A stretch of DNA of 64,000 nt. Origin: 67-14 sp020438345 (GTDB lineage Bacteria; Actinomycetota; Thermoleophilia; Solirubrobacterales; 70-9). Positions within the stretch are counted from its first letter, which is position 1, and every line of letters begins with the position of its first letter. The notes below the pieces were generated by a model. The model was not told the DNA's origin. It ran no database searches and saw nothing but the letters and a program-made list of their open reading frames with translations. Positions 26,068-35,161 of the stretch are shown piece after piece. The stretch spans positions 62,001 through 126,000 of the forward strand of contig CALMSY010000022.1 in NCBI GenBank assembly GCA_937872475.1, written 5' to 3'. A program made the position numbers and the translations under genes.

Positions 26068-27177
26068 TCAGGCGCGTCCGCGGGTGAACCTGACGAAGGT
26101 ACGCCAGGCAGGCTTGGGAGCCAGCCTGTTGCCCTTTCGCCAAGCGAAAAGACCGATGTTGTAGCAGAAGCTGCAGTTCTCGCCGCGTGGATTTGTGTCT
26201 TTCCACGCGAACCAGAACACCTTGCGCAGCTTGAGCCGGTGCCGGTCTCGAAGCAGGTAGGTGAAGGCGGAACTGAGCTGATTGGCCTGGGCCCGCTGGC
26301 TGCCGAGCATGAACGAGTTGCGGCGCGGGCCCGATGACCAGCCGATCTCGGTCACGTAGATCGGCTTGCTTCGCAGGCCTGCCCGGTTGGCGGCCGCCCG
26401 GAACTCGCGCATGATCCCCCGCAGGGTTGCGGTGTTCTTCGCGTAAGGATGCAGCGCGATCACATCGATAAATCTGTTCGGTACCCGGGCTGCGAACTGG
26501 CGGATGAACGACGCGGCGTTCTGGGCCTTGTTCGGTGGCCCTTTCGGTCGGGCGAAAAGGCCCGAGACCACGATGTTCGCATTGCCGTTCACCGCGCGGA
26601 TCACCTTTGCTGCCGCGTTGTAGAGCCGGGCGTAGCGGGCCGCGGATACCGGGTTGGTGAAGTAATGAAAGTTCGATTCGTTCCAGATCTGCCAGTCCGT
26701 TATCGGCCGGACCGGCAGCCTTGAATTGACCTGGGCCGGCTCCTTCCAGAAGTCACCGCCACGGCCGTAGCGTTCGATAGCGGCACGGACGAATTCCCGC
26801 CAGCGGATCAGCCGCGACTTGCCGTCAACCGGCATCCGGGTCGAGTCCCTGTACATCCACGGTGGTGTCGCGTAAAGGCTGGGCAGGACCGCAACGCCCT
26901 CACGTGCGGCCACGCGGACGATCGAGTCGACAGCGTTCCAGTCAAACACTTTGGGTGATCTCGACTGGACCTGACTCCAGGCCACCGGGATCCTTACTGT
27001 CTTCACCTTGCCCCGGTGCATGCGCGCAGTATCGGCCCGGGTGATCCCCTCCTGGGGCATCACGTTGAGGAAGCCCACGGGCGCTCTCGGAACCGCATTC
27101 GCCGAACCGGAAAAAGTGATGAAACCCAGTGCCAGAATCGAAAATGCGATGAATAGCTGTCGAACAGAGATGGTCAT
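26068..27177 (-). CDS. Secreted clan GH-A glycosidase (GH39/GH5-like)
   Basis: 369-aa protein with a signal peptide (hydrophobic 9-24, A-N-A at about 26-28). TIM-barrel features include R-I-P-V-A-W-S-Q-V at 62-70, the clan GH-A W-N-E motif at 165-167 (acid/base E167), H-P-Y at 243-245, and Y-V-T-E-I-G-W at 274-280 (nucleophile E277). Both catalytic glutamates are present, so it should be active on a polysaccharide or glycoside; substrate unknown. ATG 27177 is chosen; in-frame TTGs lie up to 27192 and no ribosome-binding site decides. It lies 60 bases beyond the mrp stop on the same strand. Confidence 0.78.
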   Translation of the reverse strand: MTISVRQLFIAFSILALGFITFSGSANAVPRAPVGFLNVMPQEGITRADTARMHRGKVKTVRIPVAWSQVQSRSPKVFDWNAVDSIVRVAAREGVAVLPSLYATPPWMYRDSTRMPVDGKSRLIRWREFVRAAIERYGRGGDFWKEPAQVNSRLPVRPITDWQIWNESNFHYFTNPVSAARYARLYNAAAKVIRAVNGNANIVVSGLFARPKGPPNKAQNAASFIRQFAARVPNRFIDVIALHPYAKNTATLRGIMREFRAAANRAGLRSKPIYVTEIGWSSGPRRNSFMLGSQRAQANQLSSAFTYLLRDRHRLKLRKVFWFAWKDTNPRGENCSFCYNIGLFAWRKGNRLAPKPAWRTFVRFTRGRA

Positions 27178-27237
27178 TACTGGTTGCAACAAGGAAAGGT
27201 CCCGGACGGTTGCGGTCCGCAGAAAACCTTTATCCGG

Positions 27238-28395
27238 TTACTGGACGACTGGCAGCTCGCGGGCCCCTGCCCCCATCTTCGGGGCTTGAGGTGCGACGGC
27301 GGGTTCGGCCTGGATCATCGGCAGGTCACGCGGCGAAGCCGCGATTATCCGGCGGGCGATGTCATTGAGCACCTTGCCGGCGGGTGAATCGGGCTTCTCT
27401 ACCGCGAGCGGGCTGCCAACGTCGGCATGCTCGCGGAGCTCCTCCGAAAGTGGCACCGAACCAAGCAACGGAACTCCAAGTTCGTCGGCCAGAAGCTGGC
27501 CTCCGCCTTCGCCGAAGATCGAGAACGACTCGCCATCCGGGGTAGTGAACCCCGCCATGTTTTCAATGACTCCCATCACATCAATATCGACTTTCGCCGC
27601 CATTTCGGCGGATCGGGCAGCGACCGACTGAGCGGCAGGCTGCGGGGTCGTGACGATTGCGATCCTGGCCTGGGGCAGCAACTGAGCCACCGACATCGCC
27701 ACGTCGCCGGTGCCGGGTGGCAGGTCGAGGAGCAGATAGTCCAGCTCGCCCCAGGCGACATCCTCCAGGAACTGCTGGAGTGCCTTGTGGAGCATCGCGC
27801 CACGCCAGACGACTGCCGCGTTGTCGTCCACGAAGTAGCCCATGGACATGGTTCCAACACCGGATTCGGCAACAGGGGGGAGGATCTTGCGCTCGGCGTT
27901 GACCTCGGGCTTCTCGTTCACTCCCAGCATCCTCGGGATTGAATAGCCATACACATCGCAGTCGAGGACCCCGACCGAACTGCCCTGGGCCTGGAGGGCC
28001 GAAGCCAGGTTGGCGGTTAGTGTGGACTTGCCGACCCCGCCTTTGCCGGAGGCGACACCGATCACATTGTTTACCTGCGCCAGAGAGCCCTGGGGCAGCT
28101 TGCCTCTCCCGAGGGTCTGCATGAGGCCCTGCTTCTCCTCATCGGAAAGCACATCGAACCCCACCCCGACGCCGGTGACCCCGTCAAGCGAAGAAACCTG
28201 CTGAACCACCGCATCCTGGAAATGGGACCGGATCGGACAGCCGGGCGTGGTCAGTGAAACCGTCACGTTGATCTGTCCGTCTTCCCGGATCTCGATCGAG
28301 CGGACCATCCCGAGTTCGACGATGTTGCGCCGGAGTTCGGGATCGATCACTGCTGTGAGCTTCTCTTCTACCTGTTCTTCAGTCGGGAGGGCCAT
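27238..28395 (-). CDS. mrp: Mrp/ApbC-type Fe-S carrier P-loop ATPase
   Basis: 385-aa MinD-like ATPase that carries or inserts Fe-S clusters. The N-terminal DUF59/MIP18 domain (about 5-80) contains D-P-E-L-R-R-N-I-V-E-L-G-M. The deviant Walker A loop S-G-K-G-G-V-G-K-S-T is at 116-125, D-C-D-V-Y-G-Y-S-I-P follows, then L-D-L-P-P-G-T-G-D. The C-x-x-C motif found after E-N-M-A/S-G-F in many Mrp proteins is absent; the segment reads F-T-T-P-D-G, as I recall for actinobacterial Mrp. ATG 28395 is chosen because the DUF59 domain begins directly after it and a GAGAAT box ends six bases upstream. Divergent from the secreted protein gene. Confidence 0.92.
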   Translation of the reverse strand: MALPTEEQVEEKLTAVIDPELRRNIVELGMVRSIEIREDGQINVTVSLTTPGCPIRSHFQDAVVQQVSSLDGVTGVGVGFDVLSDEEKQGLMQTLGRGKLPQGSLAQVNNVIGVASGKGGVGKSTLTANLASALQAQGSSVGVLDCDVYGYSIPRMLGVNEKPEVNAERKILPPVAESGVGTMSMGYFVDDNAAVVWRGAMLHKALQQFLEDVAWGELDYLLLDLPPGTGDVAMSVAQLLPQARIAIVTTPQPAAQSVAARSAEMAAKVDIDVMGVIENMAGFTTPDGESFSIFGEGGGQLLADELGVPLLGSVPLSEELREHADVGSPLAVEKPDSPAGKVLNDIARRIIAASPRDLPMIQAEPAVAPQAPKMGAGARELPVVQ

Positions 28396-28467
28396 GCCCT
28401 GATTCTCGCAGAGCAGCCGATTCGGGTGTCCGGGGGCGAGTTTTTCCGGCGACAGGCTTAGGGGGGC

Positions 28468-30693
28468 ATGAAAACAACCGAGGAGTTCCCCATGGCATTC
28501 CGGATACGAGCTTTGCTGTTTGCCCTGTTGTCCTTCACCGCCATTTGGCTGGTCGCGTCGGCGATCAGCGGCACTGGTTCCGCTGACGCTGCCCGCTATG
28601 CGGTCGCGCAATGCGGATGGCATGTGAGTCAGGACGCCGCCTGGTATGACCTCAGCGCCGACCGGTTCTCGAAGAGCAACTATTGCCAGACACCGGATTC
28701 GGCCGACCCCTTTGACGGGGTGCACATGCTGAGCCAGACCAGATCGACCACGAAAACGGTCGGCGGCACCAGATTCGCCACCTGGCGGTGGCAGGCACCG
28801 CCAGGTACCGGCATTGTCAACGTCCACGGGCAGCGCTGGCAGTACCTTCGGGACGGGTTCCAGCACCGGCTCGGTGGCGTGAGCGGAGGTGCCTTCAGTC
28901 CGTTTCTTGCTCTATCCGACACGGATTCGGTAAAGCGGGACTTCAACGCCGGTTTCTGGCCCTTTGCGGAAGCGTTTGAATCGAGGCTGGTCTGTTACAA
29001 GACGGAAGACAAGCTCTGCAACGCGGAAGGAACCGTGCTGGCGGGGGTAAGGGGGTTGACCATCACCATCGACGACTCGGTGGTACCGACCACCCAGGTC
29101 AGCGGGGGCCTTACCGCACAGTCGTGGCTACGCGGCGATCAGTCACTCGAGTATGGAGATACGGACGCCGGTTCCGGAGTTCGATTCGCCGAGACCTACA
29201 TTGACGGGGCTATCCGGGCCCGTTCGGAAACGAACTGCGGCAAGGTGCTCATCAACGGGCAGTGGCGAGGAACGAAAATGCAGCCCTGTCCCACCGGCGT
29301 CCTCGCCAGCCACGGAATCGATACCCGCACGCTTTCAGACGGACCGCACATGCTTCAGCACTGTGCGCTCGACTTCGCGGTGAACATCGCGTGTATCGCG
29401 GCGCGGGCCATTTACGTCGACAACAATCCTCCATCCGCGCCGAAAGCACTGAAGGTCACCGGAGGAGAAGAATGGAGGAAGAGCAACGGGTTCGAACTGA
29501 CCTGGACCGAACCGGATCAGTCGCCTGCCTCACCGATCGTGGCCAGCGTTCACCGGATGTTCGGCCCGGAAGGATTCCAGGGTGGCCCCTGGATCCATCC
29601 AGACAAGGAACGGGTTAGTGATGTCCGGGTGCCGGGATCAGGGGAATTCAGAGTTGAGCTCTGGCTCGTCGACCAGGCCGGCAATGTGGATGAGAACCGC
29701 AAAGCCGAGGTAACTCTGCGGCTGGATGAAGTCCCCCCGGCCGGGTACTTCCTCGACCCTCCCGCTGAAGATCCCGGTCTGATCAGGGTGCCTGTTTCAG
29801 ACCGGTACTCCGGAGTTTCGACGGTAAACGTCGCCTGGCGTGTCGAGAACGGAGATTCCTGGCAGGAGATTCCAGGTGTTCTGAGCGGTGGAGCGGAGCA
29901 GATGCTTGTCGCACGCCTGCCAGAAGACCTGCCGAAAGGCATGATTGTGCTGCGGGCAGCGATTGCTGACCGTGCGGGCAATGTGACCGTTACTGATCGC
30001 CGCGCCAACGGATCCCAGATGACGGTGAACACCGCCTGGAAAGACCAGACCACGCTTGCGGCCGGTCTCTCGAAAGGTCCGGAAGCAGGAACGGGTTCAG
30101 TCCAGGTCGGATACGGCGAAGGCGCAAGGCTGAGCGGCCGGCTTTCCGGAGTGAACTCGGGAGGGATCGCGAGCGCGGAGCTGACCGTCACCGAGTTTCC
30201 CTACCTGGGATCGCGGGCAGACGTCAGCCATCGAACCGTGACTACCGATCCACGGGGGTATTTCGAGCTCTGGCTGGCGGCGGGACCTGGTCGCAGGGTC
30301 AAAGTCGACTACCCCGGGGCAAGGCTGCTTGACCAGGCATCATCGAGCACCCTTGAGATGGGGGTCACCGGCCGGCTGAGCTTCAAAGTGAAGCCACGGC
30401 GGCTGAGGACCGGCGGCCGGGTCCGGTTCCGTGGCCGGGTTTCGGCCCTCGGTGCCTGGCAGCCGTCGCGAGGCAACGTGGTCCAGATCCAGTACTTCGA
30501 GAAGTCAGCCCGGCGCTGGCGCCCGGTGGTGCTGGCCCGCACCGATCGACACGGCCGGTTCCGAAGCAGCTACAGGTTCCGCTACATAACGGGTGTGGCG
30601 AAGATCCGGCTGCGGGCACTGCTAATACCTTCGTCCCGCTTCCCCTACAGCGGGGCGGCCTCGAACCCGGTCCTCATCCGTGTTCGGGAGTAG
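28468..30693 (+). CDS. Large secreted protein of unknown function with Ig-like tail domain
   Basis: 741 aa. An N-terminal signal/anchor helix (about 12-35, ending A-D-A) precedes a Cys-containing region with C-G-W-H and repeated W-R-W / W-Q-Y patterns resembling a lectin- or fibronectin-like beta-sandwich. The middle has S-G-V-R / S-G-V-S-type Ig-like repeats (D-N-N-P-P-S-A-P, F-R-V-E-L-W-L-V-D-Q-A-G-N-V). The last about 130 residues are basic (K-V-K-P-R-R-L-R-T-G-G-R-V) and resemble a carboxypeptidase-regulatory-like surface domain. I do not recognise an enzyme. Such mosaic secreted proteins are common in this lineage and may attach to the envelope. A GGGGGG ribosome-binding site lies just before the ATG. 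It ends at a 34-base palindrome. Confidence 0.7.
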   Translation: MKTTEEFPMAFRIRALLFALLSFTAIWLVASAISGTGSADAARYAVAQCGWHVSQDAAWYDLSADRFSKSNYCQTPDSADPFDGVHMLSQTRSTTKTVGGTRFATWRWQAPPGTGIVNVHGQRWQYLRDGFQHRLGGVSGGAFSPFLALSDTDSVKRDFNAGFWPFAEAFESRLVCYKTEDKLCNAEGTVLAGVRGLTITIDDSVVPTTQVSGGLTAQSWLRGDQSLEYGDTDAGSGVRFAETYIDGAIRARSETNCGKVLINGQWRGTKMQPCPTGVLASHGIDTRTLSDGPHMLQHCALDFAVNIACIAARAIYVDNNPPSAPKALKVTGGEEWRKSNGFELTWTEPDQSPASPIVASVHRMFGPEGFQGGPWIHPDKERVSDVRVPGSGEFRVELWLVDQAGNVDENRKAEVTLRLDEVPPAGYFLDPPAEDPGLIRVPVSDRYSGVSTVNVAWRVENGDSWQEIPGVLSGGAEQMLVARLPEDLPKGMIVLRAAIADRAGNVTVTDRRANGSQMTVNTAWKDQTTLAAGLSKGPEAGTGSVQVGYGEGARLSGRLSGVNSGGIASAELTVTEFPYLGSRADVSHRTVTTDPRGYFELWLAAGPGRRVKVDYPGARLLDQASSSTLEMGVTGRLSFKVKPRRLRTGGRVRFRGRVSALGAWQPSRGNVVQIQYFEKSARRWRPVVLARTDRHGRFRSSYRFRYITGVAKIRLRALLIPSSRFPYSGAASNPVLIRVRE

Positions 30694-30722
30694 GGGCCTG
30701 ACCCAGACAGGCCTCTGAGAGC

Positions 30723-30756
30723 CAGGCGGCCACCGCGGATCCGCGGTGGCCGCCTG
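30723..30756. terminator. 34-base perfect palindrome, bidirectional terminator
   Basis: Seventeen-base arms meet with no spacer at a central GATC (30738-30741). It lies between the stop at 30693 (+) and the stop of the small gene at 30771 (-). The plus-strand side is followed by TCGCTTTC. Best read as a shared terminator. Confidence 0.75.
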
Positions 30757-30770
30757 TCGCTTTCAAATGG

Positions 30771-30905
30771 TCAGAGCCCGAAGACCCCGACCAGCAGGGG
30801 TATCGCGATGGCGACCCCGGCCAGAGTTCCGGCCACCATGGCGAAAGCAGCCCGGGGCCCGCTTTCTTCGGTGATCGGCCTCACTACATGTCTGTCCAGA
30901 TTCAC
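30771..30905 (-). CDS. Small single-helix membrane protein (44 aa)
   Basis: Begins with GTG 30905, preceded at five bases by GGAGGT, the best ribosome-binding site in this stretch. An in-frame ATG at 30926 would add seven residues but contains that GGAGGT within its codons. The product is a charged N-terminus (N-L-D-R-H-V-V-R-P-I-T-E-E) followed by a 25-residue hydrophobic helix (A-F-A-M-V-A-G-T-L-A-G-V-A-I-A-I-P-L-L-V-G-V-F-G-L split by no charge). It ends 15 bases before the shared palindrome terminator. No known family; probably a small membrane regulatory or stress peptide. Confidence 0.6.
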   Translation of the reverse strand: MNLDRHVVRPITEESGPRAAFAMVAGTLAGVAIAIPLLVGVFGL

Positions 30906-30926
30906 TGGTACCTCCTTCTTCGTCAT

Positions 30927-31082
30927 GCCTGCGGGGTTAGCTGTCGGGCTCGCGCTGAAGAAGCTGCGCTACGGAAATCGATTCCGATTCGCCCCCGGCC
31001 GCCGGTTCTGACTGGCAGCCAATGGTTCCCCCGCTTCCTCACCTGGGTGAGGAACTCGGCGTATTTCTGAACGAGGCGAAGC
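30927..31082. other. Intergenic stretch without recognised features
   Basis: About 155 bases upstream of the small membrane gene and downstream of the 109-aa gene. I see no gene, RNA or clear repeat; it must contain the promoter of the small membrane gene. Confidence 0.4.
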
Positions 31083-31412
31083 CTAACGGCTCAACCGACT
31101 GGCACAGCGTTCGATGTGCTGGATGCTGGAGGGGTTGCGGTTTATGCAGGCGGTGAGCCGGGGAAGCTTGTTGGTCGGGACGTTCTTGATCGTCGTGGTG
31201 ATGCTTTGCTGGGTTTGGACCGGAACGTTCGACAGCTCAAACGCCTTGTTGGCTTCGTCGAGACTCTTCTGGATGTTGTTGTTTATCCCGCCCGAAATGG
31301 TTTCAGTGGTGTCCAGCACCGGCCGGATGATGAAGTAGTAGGCGGCCGCCAGTGTGGCCACAACGACCAGTACACGCACCACCCCGGTCACAAGTGTTCC
31401 CCCGATCTGCAT
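31083..31412 (-). CDS. Small membrane protein of unknown function
   Basis: 109 aa with one strong membrane helix (about 9-30, G-V-V-R-V-L-V-V-V-A-T-L-A-A-A-Y-Y-F-I-I). A soluble C-terminal part has two cysteines and N/S/T/Q-rich helical sequence. The C-terminal half could be extracytoplasmic. A TAATGT box on the minus strand (31420-31425) ends seven bases before the ATG, supporting this start and a leaderless message. No family recognised. Divergent from gcdH. Confidence 0.65.
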   Translation of the reverse strand: MQIGGTLVTGVVRVLVVVATLAAAYYFIIRPVLDTTETISGGINNNIQKSLDEANKAFELSNVPVQTQQSITTTIKNVPTNKLPRLTACINRNPSSIQHIERCASRLSR

Positions 31413-31419
31413 GCCCTGA

Positions 31420-31425
31420 ACATTA
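31420..31425 (-). promoter_or_regulatory. -10 box of the 109-aa membrane protein gene
   Basis: TAATGT, then seven bases, then ATG 31412; no Shine-Dalgarno. Confidence 0.45.
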
Positions 31426-31508
31426 CAAGCCGGCCGGCGGAGAAAAACGACGGAGGCCTTTCCGGGTCCGCCACGTTCCGTCAGAGGCGCAATCGCAGCC
31501 GGACCGAT

Positions 31509-31514
31509 TAGATT
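31509..31514 (+). promoter_or_regulatory. -10 box of gcdH (leaderless)
   Basis: TAGATT followed by exactly six bases and GTG 31521. No ribosome-binding site in between. Confidence 0.5.
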
Positions 31515-31520
31515 GATTCT

Positions 31521-32678
31521 GTGAATCCACGTGACTACCTCGAAATCGACCGGCTCCTCTCGGATGAGGAGCGCCTGATCAAGGAGACCGTCTCTCGCTA
31601 TGTGAGTGAGAAGTATCTACCAGGCGTGGCGGAGCACTTCGAGAACGGGACATTTGACAACTCGGTCCCGAAGGCCCTCGGGGACCTGAACGTCCTCGGC
31701 ATGCACCTCAAGGGCTACGGCTGCGCCGGGACCAGCGCCGTTGCCTACGGCGTTGCCTGCATGGAACTCGAAGCGGGTGACAGCGCACTGCGGTCCTTCT
31801 GCTCGGTGCAGGGTTCGCTGGCGATGTTCGCGATTTGGAAATGGGGCAGTGAAGACCAGAAGCAACGCTGGCTGCCTGGAATGGCCGCTGGCGAGCTGAT
31901 CGGCTGCTTCGGGTTGACCGAACCGGATTCCGGCTCCGACCCGGGCTCGATGCGGACAACCGCAAAGCGGGACGGTGAGGACTGGATCCTTAACGGATCG
32001 AAGATGTGGATCACCTCCGGTTCGATCGCCGACGTTGCCGTGGTCTGGGCGAAAACCGGGGAGGGGGTCCAGGGCTTCCTGGTCGAACCCGGCATGGAGG
32101 GTTTCACCGCTCCTGAAATGCACCACAAGCTTTCGCTCAGAGCTTCGGTCACTTCCGAGCTGGCCTTCAACGACGTCCGGGTTCCCGATGCCAACCGCCT
32201 GCCGGAAGTCCAGTCACTGAAGGGTCCGCTGAGCTGCCTGAACGAAGCCCGATACGGGATCGTCTGGGGGGTGGTTGGTGCTGCCCGCTCATGTCTGGAG
32301 TCCGCGCTTGAATACTCGGTGACCCGCAAGCAGTTCGATGTGCCGATTGCTTCCTTCCAGCTGACCCAGGCCAAACTCGCCGACATGGCGACGAAAGTCC
32401 AGCAGGGTTACCTGCTCGCCCTGAGGCTCGGTCAACTCAAGGATGAAGGCCGAATTGAACCGGAGCAGATCTCGATGGGGAAGCGGTCCAACACGCGGAT
32501 GGCGCTCGATGTGGCTCGCACCGCGAGAGGCATCCTCGGGGCGAACGGGATCACCCTCGAGTATCCGGTGCTGCGTCACGCGAACAACCTGGAGTCGGTT
32601 TTCACATATGAGGGAACCGACGAGATTCACACCCTATCGATTGGCATGGCCCTGACCGGGATTCCCGCATTCCGCTAG
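31521..32678 (+). CDS. gcdH: Glutaryl-CoA dehydrogenase (acyl-CoA dehydrogenase family)
   Basis: 385-aa FAD flavoprotein. It converts glutaryl-CoA to crotonyl-CoA and CO2 in lysine, tryptophan and aromatic-acid breakdown. The FAD/substrate strand C-F-G-L-T-E-P-D-S-G-S-D-P-G-S-M and W-I-T-S-G-S are normal for the family. N-E-A-R-Y-G-I-x-W-G and the ending Y-E-G-T-D-E-I-H-T-L-x-x-G-x-x-x-T-G-I-x-A-F are the GCDH subtype. The catalytic base is E364. GTG start fixed by the -10 spacing. cydA follows after 21 bases, so the two may share a transcript. Another short-chain acyl-CoA dehydrogenase activity is a less likely alternative. Confidence 0.88.
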   Translation: MNPRDYLEIDRLLSDEERLIKETVSRYVSEKYLPGVAEHFENGTFDNSVPKALGDLNVLGMHLKGYGCAGTSAVAYGVACMELEAGDSALRSFCSVQGSLAMFAIWKWGSEDQKQRWLPGMAAGELIGCFGLTEPDSGSDPGSMRTTAKRDGEDWILNGSKMWITSGSIADVAVVWAKTGEGVQGFLVEPGMEGFTAPEMHHKLSLRASVTSELAFNDVRVPDANRLPEVQSLKGPLSCLNEARYGIVWGVVGAARSCLESALEYSVTRKQFDVPIASFQLTQAKLADMATKVQQGYLLALRLGQLKDEGRIEPEQISMGKRSNTRMALDVARTARGILGANGITLEYPVLRHANNLESVFTYEGTDEIHTLSIGMALTGIPAFR

Positions 32679-32699
32679 AAGGCGGGTAGGAACGGGACC

Positions 32700-34097
32700 G
32701 TGTTGCCGATCGCCGAAACGGCCGTCGATCTCGCCCGGCTCCAGTTCGCGACCACTTCGATCTACCATTTTTTCTTCGTGCCGCTGACCCTCGGGCTGGC
32801 GCCGATTGTCGCGGTGATGCAGACCATCTGGTACCGAACCGGGGACGACCTCTGGTATCGGATGACCCGCTTCTTCGGGACGCTTTTTCTGATTAATTTC
32901 GCGATCGGGGTGGCGACCGGGATCGTCCAGGAGTTCCAGTTCGGTATGAATTGGGCCACCTACTCGGCCTATGTCGGCGATGTCTTCGGAGCACCCCTGG
33001 CTATCGAAGGGCTGGCGGCTTTCTTTCTCGAGTCGGTCTTTCTCGGACTCTGGATATTCGGCTGGGAGCTGTTGCCGAAAACGGTTCACCTGGCGATGAT
33101 CTGGATCGCCGCAGTCGGCACCTGGCTTTCGGCCTATTTCATCCTCGTCGCCAACTCATGGATGCAGCATCCGGTCGGTTACGAAGTGACCGATGGCAAG
33201 GCTCATCTGACTGATGTCTGGGCGGTCCTCAGCCAGCCCTTCGCGATCAACGCCTTCGCCCACACAATGCTGGTCGGGCTGAGCACAGCGGCACTGTTCG
33301 TTTTCGGTATCGCCTGCTGGCACCTGCTCAAAGGAAAAAATGCCGAGCTGTTTCGCAAGGCGGCGGCAATCGCCCTGATCGTCGCCGTGCCGGCCACCGG
33401 GCTCAACCTGATGATGGGCAGCGCTTTCGGCATCACGACAACTAACAACCAGCCGATGAAAATCGCCGGATCGGAGGCGCTCTGGGAAACCGAACAACCC
33501 GCGAGTTTTTCGATCTTCCAGGTTGGCGGGTTCAGCGCCGATGATCAGACCCCCGGTTTCTCGGTGGAAGTGCCGGGGCTGCTCTCGTTCCTCGCGACGG
33601 GAACCTTCAACGGTAAGGTCGAAGGCCTGAACCAGGTCCAGGCCAGCTACGAGAAGAAGTACGGACCGGGCGACTATCTGCCGCCGGTCAAGGTCAACTA
33701 CTGGTCAATGAGGGTGATGGCCTATGTCGGCACGCTGATGTTCCTGGTTGCTGCCCTCGGGGCGCTGTTTTTCCGGAGGGGAACATTGGAAAAGCGCCAT
33801 GGTTTTCTCAAGGTGGCGGTGGGGGCGATCGCCCTGCCCTACATCGCCGCGACCGCCGGCTGGTTGCTGACCGAAATGGGCAGGCAGCCGTGGATCGTCC
33901 AGGGACTGCTCAAGACCGCAGATGCGAATTCACCCGGCGTCTCAAGTGGCGAGATCATCGCCAGCCTTGGAGTCTTCGTTTTGCTGTACAGCTGCCTGGC
34001 TGTTGCCGACATCTCGCTGATGCGCCGTCATGCCAGGCTTGACCCTCCCCCGGCACCCGGGGACCGGAACGACAGAACCGCTCTGGAGCCCGCATGA
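32700..34097 (+). CDS. cydA: Cytochrome bd ubiquinol/menaquinol oxidase subunit I
   Basis: 465-aa integral membrane subunit with about nine helices, carrying the hemes and quinol site of the high-affinity terminal oxidase. L-A-R-L-Q-F-A-x-T-x-x-Y-H-F-x-F-V-P at the N-terminus places a heme-ligand His at H23. E-F-Q-F-G-M-N-W, H-T-M-L-V-G-L and the G-R-Q-P-W-I-V-Q-G motif are CydA hallmarks. Length is of the short-Q-loop type. GTG start. cydB overlaps the stop by four bases. The complex reduces O2 to water without proton pumping and works at low oxygen. Confidence 0.95.
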   Translation: MLPIAETAVDLARLQFATTSIYHFFFVPLTLGLAPIVAVMQTIWYRTGDDLWYRMTRFFGTLFLINFAIGVATGIVQEFQFGMNWATYSAYVGDVFGAPLAIEGLAAFFLESVFLGLWIFGWELLPKTVHLAMIWIAAVGTWLSAYFILVANSWMQHPVGYEVTDGKAHLTDVWAVLSQPFAINAFAHTMLVGLSTAALFVFGIACWHLLKGKNAELFRKAAAIALIVAVPATGLNLMMGSAFGITTTNNQPMKIAGSEALWETEQPASFSIFQVGGFSADDQTPGFSVEVPGLLSFLATGTFNGKVEGLNQVQASYEKKYGPGDYLPPVKVNYWSMRVMAYVGTLMFLVAALGALFFRRGTLEKRHGFLKVAVGAIALPYIAATAGWLLTEMGRQPWIVQGLLKTADANSPGVSSGEIIASLGVFVLLYSCLAVADISLMRRHARLDPPPAPGDRNDRTALEPA

Positions 34098-35161
34098 GCC
34101 TCGAGGTCGTCTGGTTTATCTTGATCGCAGTCCTCTGGACCGGCTATTTCGTGCTGGAAGGATTCGATTTCGGGGTCGGGATGCTTCTGCCGTTTCTCGG
34201 CCGGACCGAAGAGGACCGCAAGGCGATGCTGAACTCGATCGGGCCTGTGTGGGACGGCAACGAGGTCTGGCTTATCGTGGCTGCGGGAGCTACCTTCGCG
34301 GCCTTCCCGCTTTGGTACGCGACCATGTTCTCCGGCTTCTATCTGGCCTTGTTGCTGATCCTCGTCTGTCTCATCCTGAGGGTTCTTTCCTTCGATTGGC
34401 GGGGCAGGTCCGAGAGTCCTCGCTGGCAACGCTTCTGGACCAGGGCCAATGCGGTCTGCAGCGCCGGAGCTTCCCTGGTCTGGGGTGTTGCCCTGGCCAA
34501 CCTGATCGAGGGTTTGCCGATCGGTTCGGACCACCACTACACGGGCAGCGTGCTCGACCTTTTCTCGCCGTTCACAATCTTTTCCGGATTCGCCACTGTT
34601 CTGCTCTTTCTGTTTCACGGAAGCGGCTTCCTCAGCCTCCGTGCCGTCGGGGAACTCGGCGAGCGTGCGGCCACCACGGCCCGCCGGCTTGCCGGACCGG
34701 CCGTGCTTGCGGGGACGGTGCTGATGATCTGGATCGTGATCGTGGCCGTGGAGAACAATGCCCGCGGTGTGCTCGGTCCGGCGGTACCGGCGGCGATTGG
34801 ATCGCTGGCGCTGTCTGTTTCGGCCCTTGCGGCTTTCCGGGGCCGTGCGGGGGTTTCATTTGCTTTCGGGGCGATCGGCATTGCGGGCTACACCGCAACC
34901 CTGTTCACCGGCCTGTTTCCGCGGGTGATGGTCTCCTCGACCGATTTCGCCAGCAGTCTCAGCACGGCCAACGCAGCTGCTTCCGACTATTCGCTGACCG
35001 TCATCACGATCGTCGCCAGCGTTCTGCTTCCGGTGATCCTCGCGTATCAGGGCTGGAGCTACTGGGTGTTCCGACACCGGGTTTCGGCCGGGGGGTTCGA
35101 CGAGGTCAGCAACCCGATCGAAGCGTTGAGGCGCCGGTCAGAACGGGGCGGCGAGCCCTAG
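34094..35161 (+). CDS. cydB: Cytochrome bd oxidase subunit II
   Basis: 355-aa membrane subunit of cytochrome bd with about eight helices. The N-terminal W-F-I-L-I-A-V-L-W-T-G-Y-F-V-L-E-G-F-D-F-G-V-G motif (split here only for reading) and G-P-V-W-D-G-N-E-V-W are diagnostic. Starts inside the cydA stop (ATGA). No cydC/cydD transporter genes follow; the next gene is convergent and overlaps by four bases, so assembly factors must be elsewhere. Confidence 0.95.
   Translation: MSLEVVWFILIAVLWTGYFVLEGFDFGVGMLLPFLGRTEEDRKAMLNSIGPVWDGNEVWLIVAAGATFAAFPLWYATMFSGFYLALLLILVCLILRVLSFDWRGRSESPRWQRFWTRANAVCSAGASLVWGVALANLIEGLPIGSDHHYTGSVLDLFSPFTIFSGFATVLLFLFHGSGFLSLRAVGELGERAATTARRLAGPAVLAGTVLMIWIVIVAVENNARGVLGPAVPAAIGSLALSVSALAAFRGRAGVSFAFGAIGIAGYTATLFTGLFPRVMVSSTDFASSLSTANAAASDYSLTVITIVASVLLPVILAYQGWSYWVFRHRVSAGGFDEVSNPIEALRRRSERGGEP

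Noticed and set aside
28396..28866. 157-codon N-terminal extension of Mrp
   Set aside because: It is antisense to the signal-peptide region of the secreted protein gene; the DUF59 domain starts at ATG 28395.
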